Source: Notospermus geniculatus
Lineage: Eukaryota; Nemertea; Pilidiophora; Heteronemertea; Lineidae
DNA: 64,000 nt
Assembly (NCBI GenBank): GCA_002633025.1
Contig: NMRB01001777.1
Span: forward strand, 79,749 to 143,748
Reading direction: 5' to 3'
Shown here: positions 1 to 9,745 of the stretch, in pieces
Numbering within the stretch: position 1 is the stretch's first letter
Layout: each line of letters begins with the position of its first letter
Notes under the pieces: model-generated
The model's input: only the letters and a program-made list of their open reading frames with translations
Databases searched by the model: none
Told to the model about the DNA's origin: nothing
Program-made: the position numbers and the translations under genes

Positions 1-347
1 TTTCCCACAGAAAGATCCAATGCCAATTTCCTCTCTATCAGATTTTTCTGAGCCTTGGGGATTCATGCCAATATGGGGAGTCCAGTGTTGTGGTATACAC
101 AGCTGAGATCATCATCACTGATACTGATGGATTTAGAACGCCTGATGGGGATATGGGTGGATCTGGGATAAAATACACAAATCCGGTTTTAAAAAGACAA
201 AAAAATAAACCATGACTTTTGGGGGAGATTTCTTGATATTTTAACCTAATGAGTACTTTTATTCTGTATTCTAGTGCCAGCAGTGCACGTTTTGGGCGCG
301 ATTCTCCCAAAATGGCCTGTTCTGATTAAGGGCAGAATCAATTGCAT

Positions 348-928
348 GTCACTGCCGTAACGCATAGTGTTTCAGCTACTTTACCTCACCTGCATGAGAT
401 TTATTGTTAAATTTCAAGTGTCATATTCAGGTCAAGATGATTGCCGGGAGGATAACGGTGTTTTGCTACTAGAAAATCAATTTCTTGGATTTTAAGACAC
501 AGAAACATTCATTTTTGTCACTGCCGTAACGAATACCTGACCCCCAAAATGTTACGGCAGTGACGTTACGGCAGGTGATGAAATTCACACATGATTGGCC
601 ATGGTTCTGCACTGGAAGTCGCAGTACACATGGTGCATGAATTAAGGCCGACTACTGACAACAGTTTATCTGCCGATATAAGAATTATTTGAACAAACTT
701 CGGATTTCCAATGAAAATGTGCGTTACGATGGTGACACTTCCTAGGCATAACTTCCTGACAAATATGGGAAAGCGGTCTAAAACGGCCAAAGCGTACCAC
801 GTGACCGGATCAGGCCATTTGAATTTGGCGCCTTGACGAAAAGGCTTGATGACGCACAACACGGGTCTTAGTTCGATACTTCACCATCATACGGCGCCAA
901 CATGAAGTATTCGTTACGGCAGGTGACT
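348..928. mobile_element. inverted-repeat element with repeated GTCACTGCCGTAACG ends
   Basis: GTCACTGCCGTAACG at about 348-362 faces CGTTACGGCAGGTGAC at about 911-927. Internal copies of the same word occur near 519-533 and, inverted, at 552-580. No coding content is seen. It looks like a short non-autonomous element, or two nested ones. Confidence 0.45.
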
Positions 929-1540
929 GAAACTTGGCGACGTGGATTTTTGGCACCTTGAATGCATTTATAGCTGTTATTGTGCATTTGACGAAGTTTT
1001 TATCACCTGAAAGTTGAAGTCTTCGAGGAATATGATCAGATGATTAAAAAATATTCGGGATATTTACTGTTTTTCTTCACAGACGGGTCTTATGAATTTC
1101 AGAGGGAGGCGTGGCGACATGCAGATTAGAGGGGGTACCGCATATTCAAGACCGATTTTTTTAATGTTCTTGCCGATTGGACATGGATTGAATCATTTAT
1201 TTGTAGTACTTATGCATAGTCCTTTGTGAATCAACATATTTTTATTTAAAAAAAAATAATTAGATGGCTGATAAATGAGTTTAAACCATGGCGACATGGG
1301 TTTGCGCATTTTATCCCAGATCGACCCATATGGCTAGTTGAATGGGTTTTAATGGAATTTGCCTCTGAGTTGTGTGGTCAAATTTTCGGATCTGTTCTGA
1401 TACTGTTGGATTCAGGATGAGCTCATAGGTGACGTTTCTAATTACCACATGATTGGTCACGACGTCGATAGAAGGTGATTGGTTGTAAGGACCTTCTGGT
1501 GGTACAGCTATACAGGCATTCATGGTTGGTGGTAAGGACA
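929..1540. other. unassigned AT-rich stretch
   Basis: No exon, repeat family or RNA gene recognised. Confidence 0.5.
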
Positions 1541-2080
1541 ATGGTGGGCCGGCACTAGGTTAGTGGTAAGCACCGTTCTGGTGGTACTGGCATTCTAGGT
1601 TGGTGGTGAGGACCGTACTGGTGGTACTCGCGTACCTGCTTGGTTGTGAGGACCGTACTGCTGGTACTGGTGCACCAGGTTGGTCGTGAGGAGTGTACTG
1701 GTGGTACTGGTGCACCAGGTTGGTCGTGAGGACCGTACTGGTGGTACTCGCATACCTGGTTGGTTGTGAGGACCGTACTGGTGATACTGGTGCACCAGGT
1801 TGGTCGTGTGGACCATACTGGTGGTACTGGTGCACCAGGTTGGTCGTGAGGACCGTAGTGGGATACCAGGTTGGTGGTGAGGACCGTACTGGTGGTACTG
1901 GCGTCCTAGGTTGGTGGTGAGGACCATACTGGGTTGGTGGTGAGGACCGTACTGGTGGTACTGGCGTACCAGGTTGGGGGTGAGGACCGTACTGGTGGTA
2001 CTGGCGTACTACGTTGGTGGTAGTAAGGACTGTGCTATTGGTACTGGCGTACTAGGTTGGTGGTACTGGTAAGGACTGTA
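1541..2080. repeat. 40-bp minisatellite (GGTACTGG/TTGGT/GAGGACC units)
   Basis: GAGGACCGTACTG recurs at 1608, 1648 and later positions with 40-base spacing, with degenerate units at both ends. Because the unit is not a multiple of three, the overlapping open frames on both strands simply cycle through frames and are not genes. Confidence 0.9.
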
Positions 2081-2618
2081 CTGGGGTCAGTATGAAGCAC
2101 AGAAGGCCTCTCTAACTAGAAAACTACTTCCAAGGAGAGACCTGACATCAGTGAATGACAAAAGGGATCAATGGTCAATCCACTTGGTTGTGATTTCGGT
2201 CTGTTAAGCCACCTTGGTAATCGCATAGCTTTAGCTACTTGTACCTGGCACTTTCCCAGCGGTGTAATCGTTCCGATCATGTCGGGCACACTCCACTACC
2301 TTGTATCTGTGATGAAGGAGGTCAAGTTGCTGAGCAATCTAGTCAAGTGTGAAGGCACACTTGTTTGAGAGGTCTAGGAAGCTGCAATCTTTGGTATGGC
2401 AATGACTGACAATAAAGCATGGTCTCCGTCAGTGAGTACTCACACACTGACACTTTGACCACCATCCGCCAACACGCCTGACACAGCCACATGACATGGA
2501 CTTGGACAGGGTCGAAAGGGGTCTAATAGTAATACATGGACATGCTAACAATGCGACAATTCTTGAAACTGTCACCCAGCCACCTCTATCTACCCTGATT
2601 GAGTTTCCTTACATGTAG

Positions 2619-2796
2619 GCCTCGTTCACACGGGCACGCGTACGGCGTACAGCGTTGAGCGTAATGCGTATAGCGTAAAAATATTTCTAGCTTGAGTCAA
2701 TGAGCTGTTCACACGTTGCTGCTGGCGTAAATGCATGGCGTTAGCGCATTACGCTCAACGCCATACGCCTACGCGTGCCTGTGTGAACGAGGCCTT
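2619..2796. mobile_element. MITE-like inverted repeat (GGCCTCGTTCACAC ends)
   Basis: GGCCTCGTTCACACGGGCACG on the left matches the reverse complement of the right end GTGTGAACGAGGCC; arms of about 60 bases contain shared ACGCTCAACGCCATACGC. It sits within Harbinger-remnant DNA. Confidence 0.8.
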
Positions 2797-2809
2797 AGCG
2801 ACATGTGGG

Positions 2810-3260
2810 AACTTGGGATCCCTGTAGCCACCGAAGGTGCTTGGTATAAATGGATGGTGGTACCAAAAGACGAGAACTGTTGTATTCCGGATGGACTGGT
2901 GTGGCATCATGGACTCTGTGACTAGCCTGCTCTGATCCATTCGGCTGAGGAATGCAAGACAGCACATGGGGTGTAGCACTGGGGGCATGGAGCATGTGGA
3001 ACAGCACGGGGGGGGGGGGGGGGNGTGGTTGTTCATGTCGTGGTAGTGCAGCTGCAGGTGGCTGAGCCTGTGCATCATCATGTGCATGCTCATCATGCTG
3101 TTCATCTAGGCCTGGAATTGGCTGGAATTGCTAGAATGGCTAGTTGATGCCCTTCTTCTAGTTCCTCAACATCTGGCTCACTTGGACATATTACTATATC
3201 CGGACATGGGTGCAATCAATGCACCCAATAACTCTGGGAAAACGCGCCACCTCAAAAAAA
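2810..3260 (-). pseudogene. PIF/Harbinger transposase remnant
   Basis: Read on the minus strand from about 3250, a frame gives VARFPRVIGCIDCTHVRI followed by TAG at 3194-3196. FPxVIGCIDGTHxxI is the first catalytic Asp block of PIF/Harbinger (HARBI1-like) nucleases. The next minus-strand bases give EPDVEELEEGHQ and a His-rich stretch, resembling an acidic C-terminal end, so the middle of the nuclease domain appears deleted. A G-run with one N at 3024 lies inside. No complete transposase is present. Confidence 0.5.
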
Positions 3261-3339
3261 CGTACACTCGTCCCCAGTGGCCTCGAGCTTAATACTAGTG
3301 ATACGCTCTCAATCACTGGCACAGATGGGGCCTAATCAT

Positions 3340-3503
3340 GTTTCTGAACACTAGATGGTGCAAACTGTCATCAACCAATCAGCGACCAGTATTTCACGCA
3401 ACTAGGAGAAACATGAAACATTTTCTTATTGGCTGATCGTTCATTGGCTGGTTCATCGAGCGTGTTCGTCAACAACTGGTAGTGACATCTAGTGTTCAGA
3501 AAC
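3340..3503. mobile_element. MITE-like element (GTTTCTGAACACTAGATG ends)
   Basis: The 18-base left end is matched inverted by CATCTAGTGTTCAGAAAC at the right. Two CCAAT/ATTGG pairs lie between. No coding content. Confidence 0.8.
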
Positions 3504-4295
3504 GGACTTTGGCACCAAATGTTTCAGTGGTTGAAGGTGACAGCTTCGAGCGGAGGCCGATACCACTGAATTATTGAGTGTAGGGTCGAAACTATTGGTG
3601 GACTTGACTTTTGTCTGGCCTCACTGCCCACTTACTCTAGTCCCCGTTGACATTTTGGGGAAGTTTCTTCTTTCGTCTTCTCTCATCTCTTGCACAGAAC
3701 AGGCAAGGACCTTCCACTCGGGATACAGAGATAGCAGTTACCAACATGAAAGGCATCCTCAGATAGGTCTCAGGAACTGCGAAGTTTGGTCGCTGTGCGG
3801 AATTCTTGGCAACTTTTCTGGCATGAAAATATCATTGCATTGTGCAAAAACAACCGAAGCATGAGTCGACAATGTGCAGCAAGGTATTGCACAGGCTGTA
3901 ATCGAGATGCCCGTAATATTTCTTCGCTGACTGTGTTGAACAAAAGATCTTTGTAAAAAACATCTTCTGTGTAAGCATGTAAAAGGAAAATCAGTTAGAT
4001 AGAAGGTGTTACCCAAACAATCATTCTGAACGGTTTGGTAATGCGCACGCAGGGAGGGGGCTCATTTGATTATCTTCTTTTCACTTTGCTGGTACATCGT
4101 TAGAACTCGAAAACCATGGCTTATACATGAAGTCATGGACTTGTTCCAGCAGCAGGGCTCAGCAATCTCTTTCTAGGTGTGTTATCAGTTTATAGGCCTA
4201 GTTTCAGGTGCATGGTGTTGGAATGGTTTCAGAGAGTTGGCTACTGTGTCAGTACGCTATTTCTGTGGCTTTTGTACTGTATTCGTATTAGATTT
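3504..4295. other. unassigned stretch
   Basis: Contains modest open frames on both strands without recognisable motifs or supported splice borders. I see no gene. Confidence 0.5.
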
Positions 4296-4838
4296 TTAGC
4301 TCACCTCTGTGAGGTGAGCTTCTCCCATGGTGTGTCGTCCGTCGTCGTCCATCGTCGTCGTCCGTCGTCGTCGTCATTAACAGGGGTGGCACGTTTCTAA
4401 ACCGCTTGGGTTACAGACTTGAAATTTGGTGTACAGGTACCCTATGGTAAAAACTATGTCTGGACCGAAACTTAGCGCTGCTGCTTGTACAGTCTGGCCT
4501 GTAGGGGGCGCTATGTGAAAACCTTCTTTCGGCCATATCTCCTGAACGCTGTTAGCCAGAACCACGAAACTTTTATGGTGGGTTCCTCTGATGAGACTAC
4601 ATCACATAAATCCCGGGTTTTTGATTTGACCTACTTTTCAAGGTCACAGAGGTCAAAGTTCAAAATTCACTGTTTGGTGGCACATTTCATTGCTATTTGA
4701 CATAGAGTGTTGTGATTTGGTGTGAAGATATATCTAGGCACCCTGCACGAATGCACCAAATTTCAACCCGATCGGACTTCAAATATGGCCGCCAGGAAGC
4801 CATCTTGAAAAATGGACTTTGACCCACATTTTATAAAT
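4296..4838 (+). mobile_element. hairpin-CGTC element, cut by gap
   Basis: Begins TTTTTAGCTCACCTC, with stem GCTCACCT/AGGTGAGC, then a run of CGTCGTCC units near 4340-4375, then the phrase CGTTTCTAAACCGCTTGGG. It continues with GACCTACTTTTCAAGGTCAC and a GATCGGACTTCAAATATGG unit before the N gap. The same order occurs at 7940. Confidence 0.7.
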
Positions 4839-5122
4839 NNNNNNNNNNNNNNNNNNNNNNNNNNNNNNNNNNNNNNNNNNNNNNNNNNNNNNNNNNNNNN
4901 NNNNNNNNNNNNNNNNNNNNNNNNNNNNNNNNNNNNNNNNNNNNNNNNNNNNNNNNNNNNNNNNNNNNNNNNNNNNNNNNNNNNNNNNNNNNNNNNNNNN
5001 NNNNNNNNNNNNNNNNNNNNNNNNNNNNNNNNNNNNNNNNNNNNNNNNNNNNNNNNNNNNNNNNNNNNNNNNNNNNNNNNNNNNNNNNNNNNNNNNNNNN
5101 NNNNNNNNNNNNNNNNNNNNNN
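4839..5122. other. assembly gap (284 N)
   Basis: Unsequenced. The missing NDRG 5' exon could be here. Confidence 1.
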
Positions 5123-5585
5123 AGTGTGAACTGCATTTCCAGTGACACCAGAACGTGATGGACTGTTTACTCTCCGAAGTCCATGGTCAATGCATATGTC
5201 ATGTATGTTATTAGATAGGAGCTCGAGGCAACAAGGCCTAGACGTGCACGACGCAGGTTGTGTACACGAGCAGGTTGTTCTATCTCGGATTCGATCTCAG
5301 ACTGTTTGTACTGGGGTTACCGGAAGTTCAAGGCCACCTGTTCTCTGCCCTTAAGTGGCTTTGAGTATCGACCCTGGATATCTTGATCAGTTCTATTTAT
5401 TTTATTGGAAGATTTATCTCTTTGCTGATAAAACCTGCTGCAAATATTGATCAATGGACATATTACTTTTGTTATCAATTGATTTATTGTGTGAAGGTAT
5501 TGATTCAGTTATGAAACCATTCGGTCATGTCTTGCTATGAGAATGCTGAGGTATGCACTTGTAAGGTGGGGTAGTGACAGTAGCC
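5123..5585. other. unassigned stretch
   Basis: A 70-codon plus-strand frame at 5142-5354 contains LDVHDAGCVHEQ, only loosely like the NDRG TYHDxGxNH block. No good donor in the required phase follows. Not called. Confidence 0.4.
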
Positions 5586-6040
5586 GTGGTTACACCTATC
5601 CAAAATCCCCGTGCTTTTTGAGACACGGGGTTTTTCCGAACCAGAAAAACACGGCGTTGACACGGCGAGCGGTTACACTACTAAAAGTGCGATTGGTAAC
5701 AAGTTCCGTATCCCGGCGATAGGGGCACTGCATGTAGGCAACTCTCCGTCATCGAGTGGCTCTGGAGGCATGAAATATCCTATACGCATGGGCATGACTC
5801 ATCGATTTGCATCGCCGTCTGTCGCCGGGTGCTTGGAACTACAAATAAACACGGGGATTTCGCGGTTACACTACATAAAATCCCCGTGTCTAAATAGCCC
5901 CGGCATTGCCCCTTCGAGCTCGCTGGGGCTAATAAGCATGGGGATTTCAGACACAGGTCTATTTAGACTCGGAGATTTATAGGTGTAACCGCAAAATCCC
6001 CGGGGAAAGCACGGAGATTTATGTAGTGTAACCACAGCTA
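5586..6040. mobile_element. composite inverted-repeat element (AAATCCCCGTG / GGTTACAC)
   Basis: GTGGTTACACCTATCCAAAA at the left is mirrored by TGTAGTGTAACCAC at the right. An inner copy of the same end (CGCGGTTACACTACATAAA) at about 5860-5880 indicates one element inserted in, or recombined with, another. Confidence 0.75.
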
Positions 6041-6058
6041 GTGTTAGGCTCCTGTACA

Positions 6059-6377
6059 AGTAGCGTGTTCGATTACTTGCGCCATGCTTGGGGAAGGCTC
6101 GGATATCGGGCATTGTGGAGCATGCGCATCGAGGCCGCGTAAACAGTGAACGGTGTCACGCCTGGCTCGAGTAATGTGTCATGACGCCAAAGCATTTCCT
6201 CTTTCTCCATTGGCTGAATCAGGTTCGCCGCCATCTTTTCCCAAAGTAACCGGCTCAGAGGGTCGCTCACTTGGCCCTTGGAGCCAGGCACGAGTAAGCG
6301 CGAGTTGTGACGTCAGAGCTAACAAGAACGCTGTGGCACTTGCTCGGGGAAGTGCGGCGCTAGTAATCGAACCCGCT
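6059..6377. mobile_element. MITE-like element (AGTAGCGTGTTCGATTACT ends)
   Basis: Left AGCGTGTTCGATTACTTGCGCC is matched inverted by GGCGCTAGTAATCGAACCCGCT at the right. An internal pair CCTGGCTCGAG/GAGCCAGGC extends the palindrome. Confidence 0.7.
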
Positions 6378-6710
6378 GAAGATGTCTCGGGTACAGTTGA
6401 GTTGACACTCTGACCTCCCATCTGCTGAAAAAGGGATCAAGTGATGTGCTGACTGCTGAGCTTTCCTAGAGTTCCTCAGAAGGGTTTAACTTTCAGGAGA
6501 GACTGGGGTATTGCAAGAAGGGCGTTTGACCCAGCGGTGCAGAAGAAAGGGCCTACAAATGCAGCGGTCAATGTAAACCCTGTACCCCCCCTGTTCAGGG
6601 GTCGACGTTTTTTCGACACTTATTCGACACCTAGAAAATTTTTCTGGGGTCAGGATTCGACACTAATTCACCCAGGACCTCAAATGAAATCGTCAGGTAT
6701 TCACCAGCTT
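6378..6710. other. unassigned stretch
   Basis: No gene or repeat family recognised. Confidence 0.5.
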
Positions 6711-6848
6711 TTTAGCTCACTGGGGTGAGCTATTACAATGGTGCAGCGTCCGTCGTCCGTCGTCGTCCGTCGTCGGCGTCCGTCGTCGTCCGTCGTCGTC
6801 GTTGGCCGTTAGCAGGGCACGTTTCGTAAAGGTACGCAAATACGTTGA
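6711..6848 (+). mobile_element. hairpin-CGTC element, truncated
   Basis: TTTTTAGCTCACTGGGGTGAGCTATTACAATGGTGCAGCGTCC is nearly identical to 7938 onward. The CGTC tract is followed by GCAGGGCACGTTTCGTAAAGG, after which homology stops shortly before an inverted SINE. Confidence 0.75.
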
Positions 6849-6924
6849 TCCTTGTGCTCCACACAGTCCTGATCATACCGACCATCCCAAGGCCTAGCTG
6901 GCTCCCTTTGATATACCGTAACCT

Positions 6925-7097
6925 GACTGCTGGGAATCTTCTTCATGTCCGTCGCATGGGACAGGAAGCCATGGTACCTTGTACCTTGTGCCTTTGCAAG
7001 GGCAAGTAAAAGACCCCATCCAAGTGAGGAACATGAGTAGCTTGAGATGGCCTGTTTTGTACTTACCAGGGCCAATAATGCTATGGCTTCGACCCTG
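6925..7097 (-). mobile_element. tRNA-type SINE fragment, inverted, head missing
   Basis: Reverse complement of the body shared with 10012, 14496, 22060 and 51709: CATTATTGGCCCTGGTAAGTA, CTCATGTTCCTCACTTGGATG, and TTTGCAAAGGCACAAGGTAC. The tRNA part is absent. Confidence 0.85.
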
Positions 7098-7754
7098 ACA
7101 GAAAATAAAATACAAATACCTCTATTTGCGATGTTTCATCCCAGTTGCACTGCGTCAACGTGACGTGATGCATTGTTATTGCTCTGCTCTGTTTTGAACA
7201 TCTTTGGTACAATCGCTCACAGCGCCGCCTTGTTGGGAGAAAAAGTCAAACGGGTCCTATTGATCAGGACACACTGGCTTGTCCAAATCAATTGTTTCCA
7301 GGTTCTTGCAACCGATGAATGAATAATAAGAAGTGGATATTGATGCGTTAGTTACTATTGTATTCAACCAGCACAATGACCGCATGGTAACCTTGCCCAC
7401 TGATATATATGCATTAGGCCATAGATGTATTGTCTACCGCAGTCCGTGTGTAAAGCATACCTCGGCCGATCGCCATCGATTCTCGCAATAATGAGATATC
7501 GATGCAACTTCTTGGTAACATGGCTACGACTCCTGTCAGGCTGTCAGACTCAAATCAATACGTTATTGTATATTCAGGTTACAAATTGTCTAGAAAATTC
7601 TTGATGGATTGGATGGAAAAGGGATTCAGTTACTTGGCAATTAGGCCCGGGGTAAAAACTGCCTCTGGATTTTTTCGTGGCCATCTCCAAGGAAAAGAGG
7701 CTACACTTGTTTTATTTTATTGATGCACAGATGCATTTGAGATCGATGGAACAT
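7098..7754. other. unassigned stretch with one 73-codon open frame
   Basis: A plus-strand frame at 7502-7723 ends RPGVKTASGFFRGHLQGKEA and TLVLFY before TGA. The spacing V-K-T-x-x-G...G-K...L-x-x-Y faintly resembles the start of an NDRG domain, but the next residues do not fit and no donor is seen. Not called as an exon. Confidence 0.3.
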
Positions 7755-7904
7755 AAAGGGCCGTATGCACCAACGAAGATTATCTTGAACTCAGGTTGAG
7801 CCCCAGCTTTTCAATTGTCCATGTTTGCCAGGGCATGATTGACAATGGAAAAGTTGTGGCTTAACCCGAGTTCAAGGTAATCTTCGTTGGTGCATACGGC
7901 CCAA
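7755..7904. mobile_element. MITE-like fold-back (GGGCCGTATGCACCAACG ends)
   Basis: GGGCCGTATGCACCAACGAAG at the left and its inverse at the right; arms of about 65 bases with a few mismatches form a long hairpin. Confidence 0.9.
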
Positions 7905-7937
7905 AGTCCCTGATCGGTTTGATGATTTTGCCTTCAA

Positions 7938-8955
7938 TTTTTAGCTCACTGGGGTGAGCTATTACGATGGTGCAGCGTCCGTCGTCCGTCGTCGTCCGTC
8001 GTCGTCGTCCGTCGTCGTCCGTCGTCGTCGTTGTCCGTTAGCAGGGCACGTTTCGTAACCGCTGGAGCTATTGATCTGAAACTTGGTACATATATACCCC
8101 TAGGTCAGATGACCCACGACACCAAGTTTCGGTCCGATTCGACTCTCAGTTTGGCCACCAGGTGGCGGAAACCAAAAACACAAAAAGTACAATAACTCCT
8201 GAACTAATGACTAGATCATCTTCAAATTTTTATCATAGGTGTAGCTAATAAGGATACATAACATATATAACGGGTTTTTGATTTGACCTACTTTTCAAGG
8301 TCACAGAGGTCAAAGTTCGACAAAAGTGACGAACCTGCCACAGTTTGTCATTATTTCACCGAGCAACTTCATATCTTGCATAAACATGCATTGGAGGGGT
8401 ACCTTAAAAAATACCAAGTTTCGGCCCGATTCGACATCCAATATGGCCGCCAGGTGGCGTAACCTGAAAATCAAGTAAGTGCTATTACTCAGGAACGGCT
8501 TGACGCAGAGTGCTCAAATTTGATATTTACCTCCATCTAGATGACCTTTACATGCATGTCAAATTTCGGCCTGATTTGACTTCAAACATGGCCACCAGGT
8601 GGCGTAACCCAAAAATCATCAAAGTGCTGTAACTCAGGAACGCCTTAACCCAAAGCGCTCCAATGTGCTATGTGGCCCCCTGCAGATGACCTTTATGTCC
8701 ATGTGAAGTTTCGGCCCGATCGGACATCCAATATGGCCGCCAGGTGGCGTAACACGAAAATCATCAAAGTGCTGTAACTCAAGAACGGCTTGACCCAAAG
8801 CGCTCCAATGTGCTATGTGGTCCCCTGCAGATGACCTTTATGTGCATGTGAAGTTCCAGCCTGATCGGACATCCAATATGGCCGCCAGGTGGCATAACCC
8901 AACAATCATCAAAGTCTTTTCTGGGAATGACTTGACCCAGATTGCTCATAACTGA
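7938..8955 (+). mobile_element. full-length hairpin-CGTC element with internal 144-bp repeats
   Basis: Hairpin GCTCACTGGGGTGAGC, CGTC tract, then CGTTTCGTAACCGCTGGAGC. Downstream, the phrase TTCGGCCCGATCGGACATCC followed by AATATGGCCGCCAGGTGGCG recurs at about 8108, 8414, 8567, 8710 and 8854; the later copies are 144-153 bases apart. CTGTAACTCAGGAACGGCTTG precedes each. No long open frame is kept. Confidence 0.8.
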
Positions 8956-9070
8956 TATGTACCTCCCTCTGTCAGTAGACTATTATGTCCAACCCAGTGA
9001 GCACATGGTCCATGGACCATTTCATTCTGCACTCTTGTGCATTTGATTTCCCTTATCCTAACACAAATAT

Positions 9071-9262
9071 ATGTGAGCCAATCTAACAAAAGTAGGCACA
9101 TATCGCAACTGAGGAAAGGGTTAGCCTTACAACACAATAGCTGAAATGTACGTCTCTGCAGGTTGACAATAGTAGTGGACAGCAGTGATAATAGTTGAGT
9201 AAACTGATGACCAATGATGATCACTTGCGACATGCGCCTACTTTTGCTGGAGCAGTTCAAAT
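9071..9262. mobile_element. CCAGCAAAAGTAGGCGC fold-back family, copy 1
   Basis: Left GTGAGCCAATCTAACAAAAG and right CTTTTGCTGGAGCAGTTCA are inverse ends. The body AACACAATAGCTGAAATGTAC and TAGTGGACAGCAGTGATAAT is shared with copies at 13757, 36966, 47262 and 52351. Confidence 0.85.
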
Positions 9263-9297
9263 CTTTGGAAGGGCCCAGTGGGAACCGAGATGATCCC

Positions 9298-9531
9298 TAT
9301 AGAGCTTGTGCAGATGACGTCATCACGAAAAAATCCGCCATCTTGCCGGTCAACCTGACGTCAAATGACGTCGGTGACCCACGTGGTGCAGTTTGTCGTC
9401 AGCGCAAGTGGAGTGTTGCGTCTTCAACCATGACGCGATCTGCACGTGGCGCACTTTGTCGTTGACCGCCAGCATGGTGGACCGACGGTCAAACGTGACG
9501 TCATAATGAGCCGCTGCACAAGCTCTATAGT
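9298..9531. mobile_element. CRE-rich MITE (TAGAGCTTGTGCA ends)
   Basis: TATAGAGCTTGTGCAGATGA and GCTGCACAAGCTCTATAG are inverse ends. A full TGACGTCA palindrome lies at 9315-9322, with further GACGTCA/TGACGT cores. Same subfamily as 31268-31494. Confidence 0.85.
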
Positions 9532-9627
9532 TGCCTTAAAAATTTGGACCAGAAGGACTTAGATTTCTCTGGTGGTTTGCAGCGCTGTGGCCTCTGAATA
9601 AATATAATTTATCGTTTGTCATTTCAG

Positions 9628-9745
9628 ATCGAGTATTCTACGAGCTGGCCAAACATCCGGCCTTCACGAATATCTCCAAACGAGCGAGATGGATCCATGT
9701 CGACGTTCCCGGCCAAGAAGATGATGCCCCAGATTTACCTGCAGA
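9628..9745 (+). CDS. NDRG-like: NDRG-like exon A (first visible coding exon)
   Basis: Acceptor atttcag precedes the exon and donor gtaggt follows. It is read in the frame that starts with two bases completing an upstream codon: RVFYELAKHPAF, then TNISKRARWIHVDVPGQEDD and APDLPAE. HVDVPGQEDDAP is the NDRG hallmark HVDAPGQ block that follows the second core strand. The exon is 118 bases and ends two bases into a codon. Because it begins in phase 1, at least one coding exon must lie upstream. A longer open frame of 85 residues overlaps it in a different frame and is a shadow. Confidence 0.9.

Noticed and set aside
1560-1927. Long frames of HQYHQYGPHDQPG type on the minus strand
   Set aside because: Products of a 40-base minisatellite; frames shift from unit to unit.
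4812-5148. Open frames across the N gap
   Set aside because: They are made of unknown bases only.
5142-5354. LDVHDAGCVHEQ as the NDRG HDxGxN block
   Set aside because: Flanking residues do not fit and the following gttgtt is a poor donor in the wrong phase.
7502-7723. 73-codon frame with V-K-T-x-x-G...LVLFY, as a possible NDRG N-terminal exon
   Set aside because: The TYHDxGxN block does not follow and no phase-1 donor is present before the MITE at 7755.
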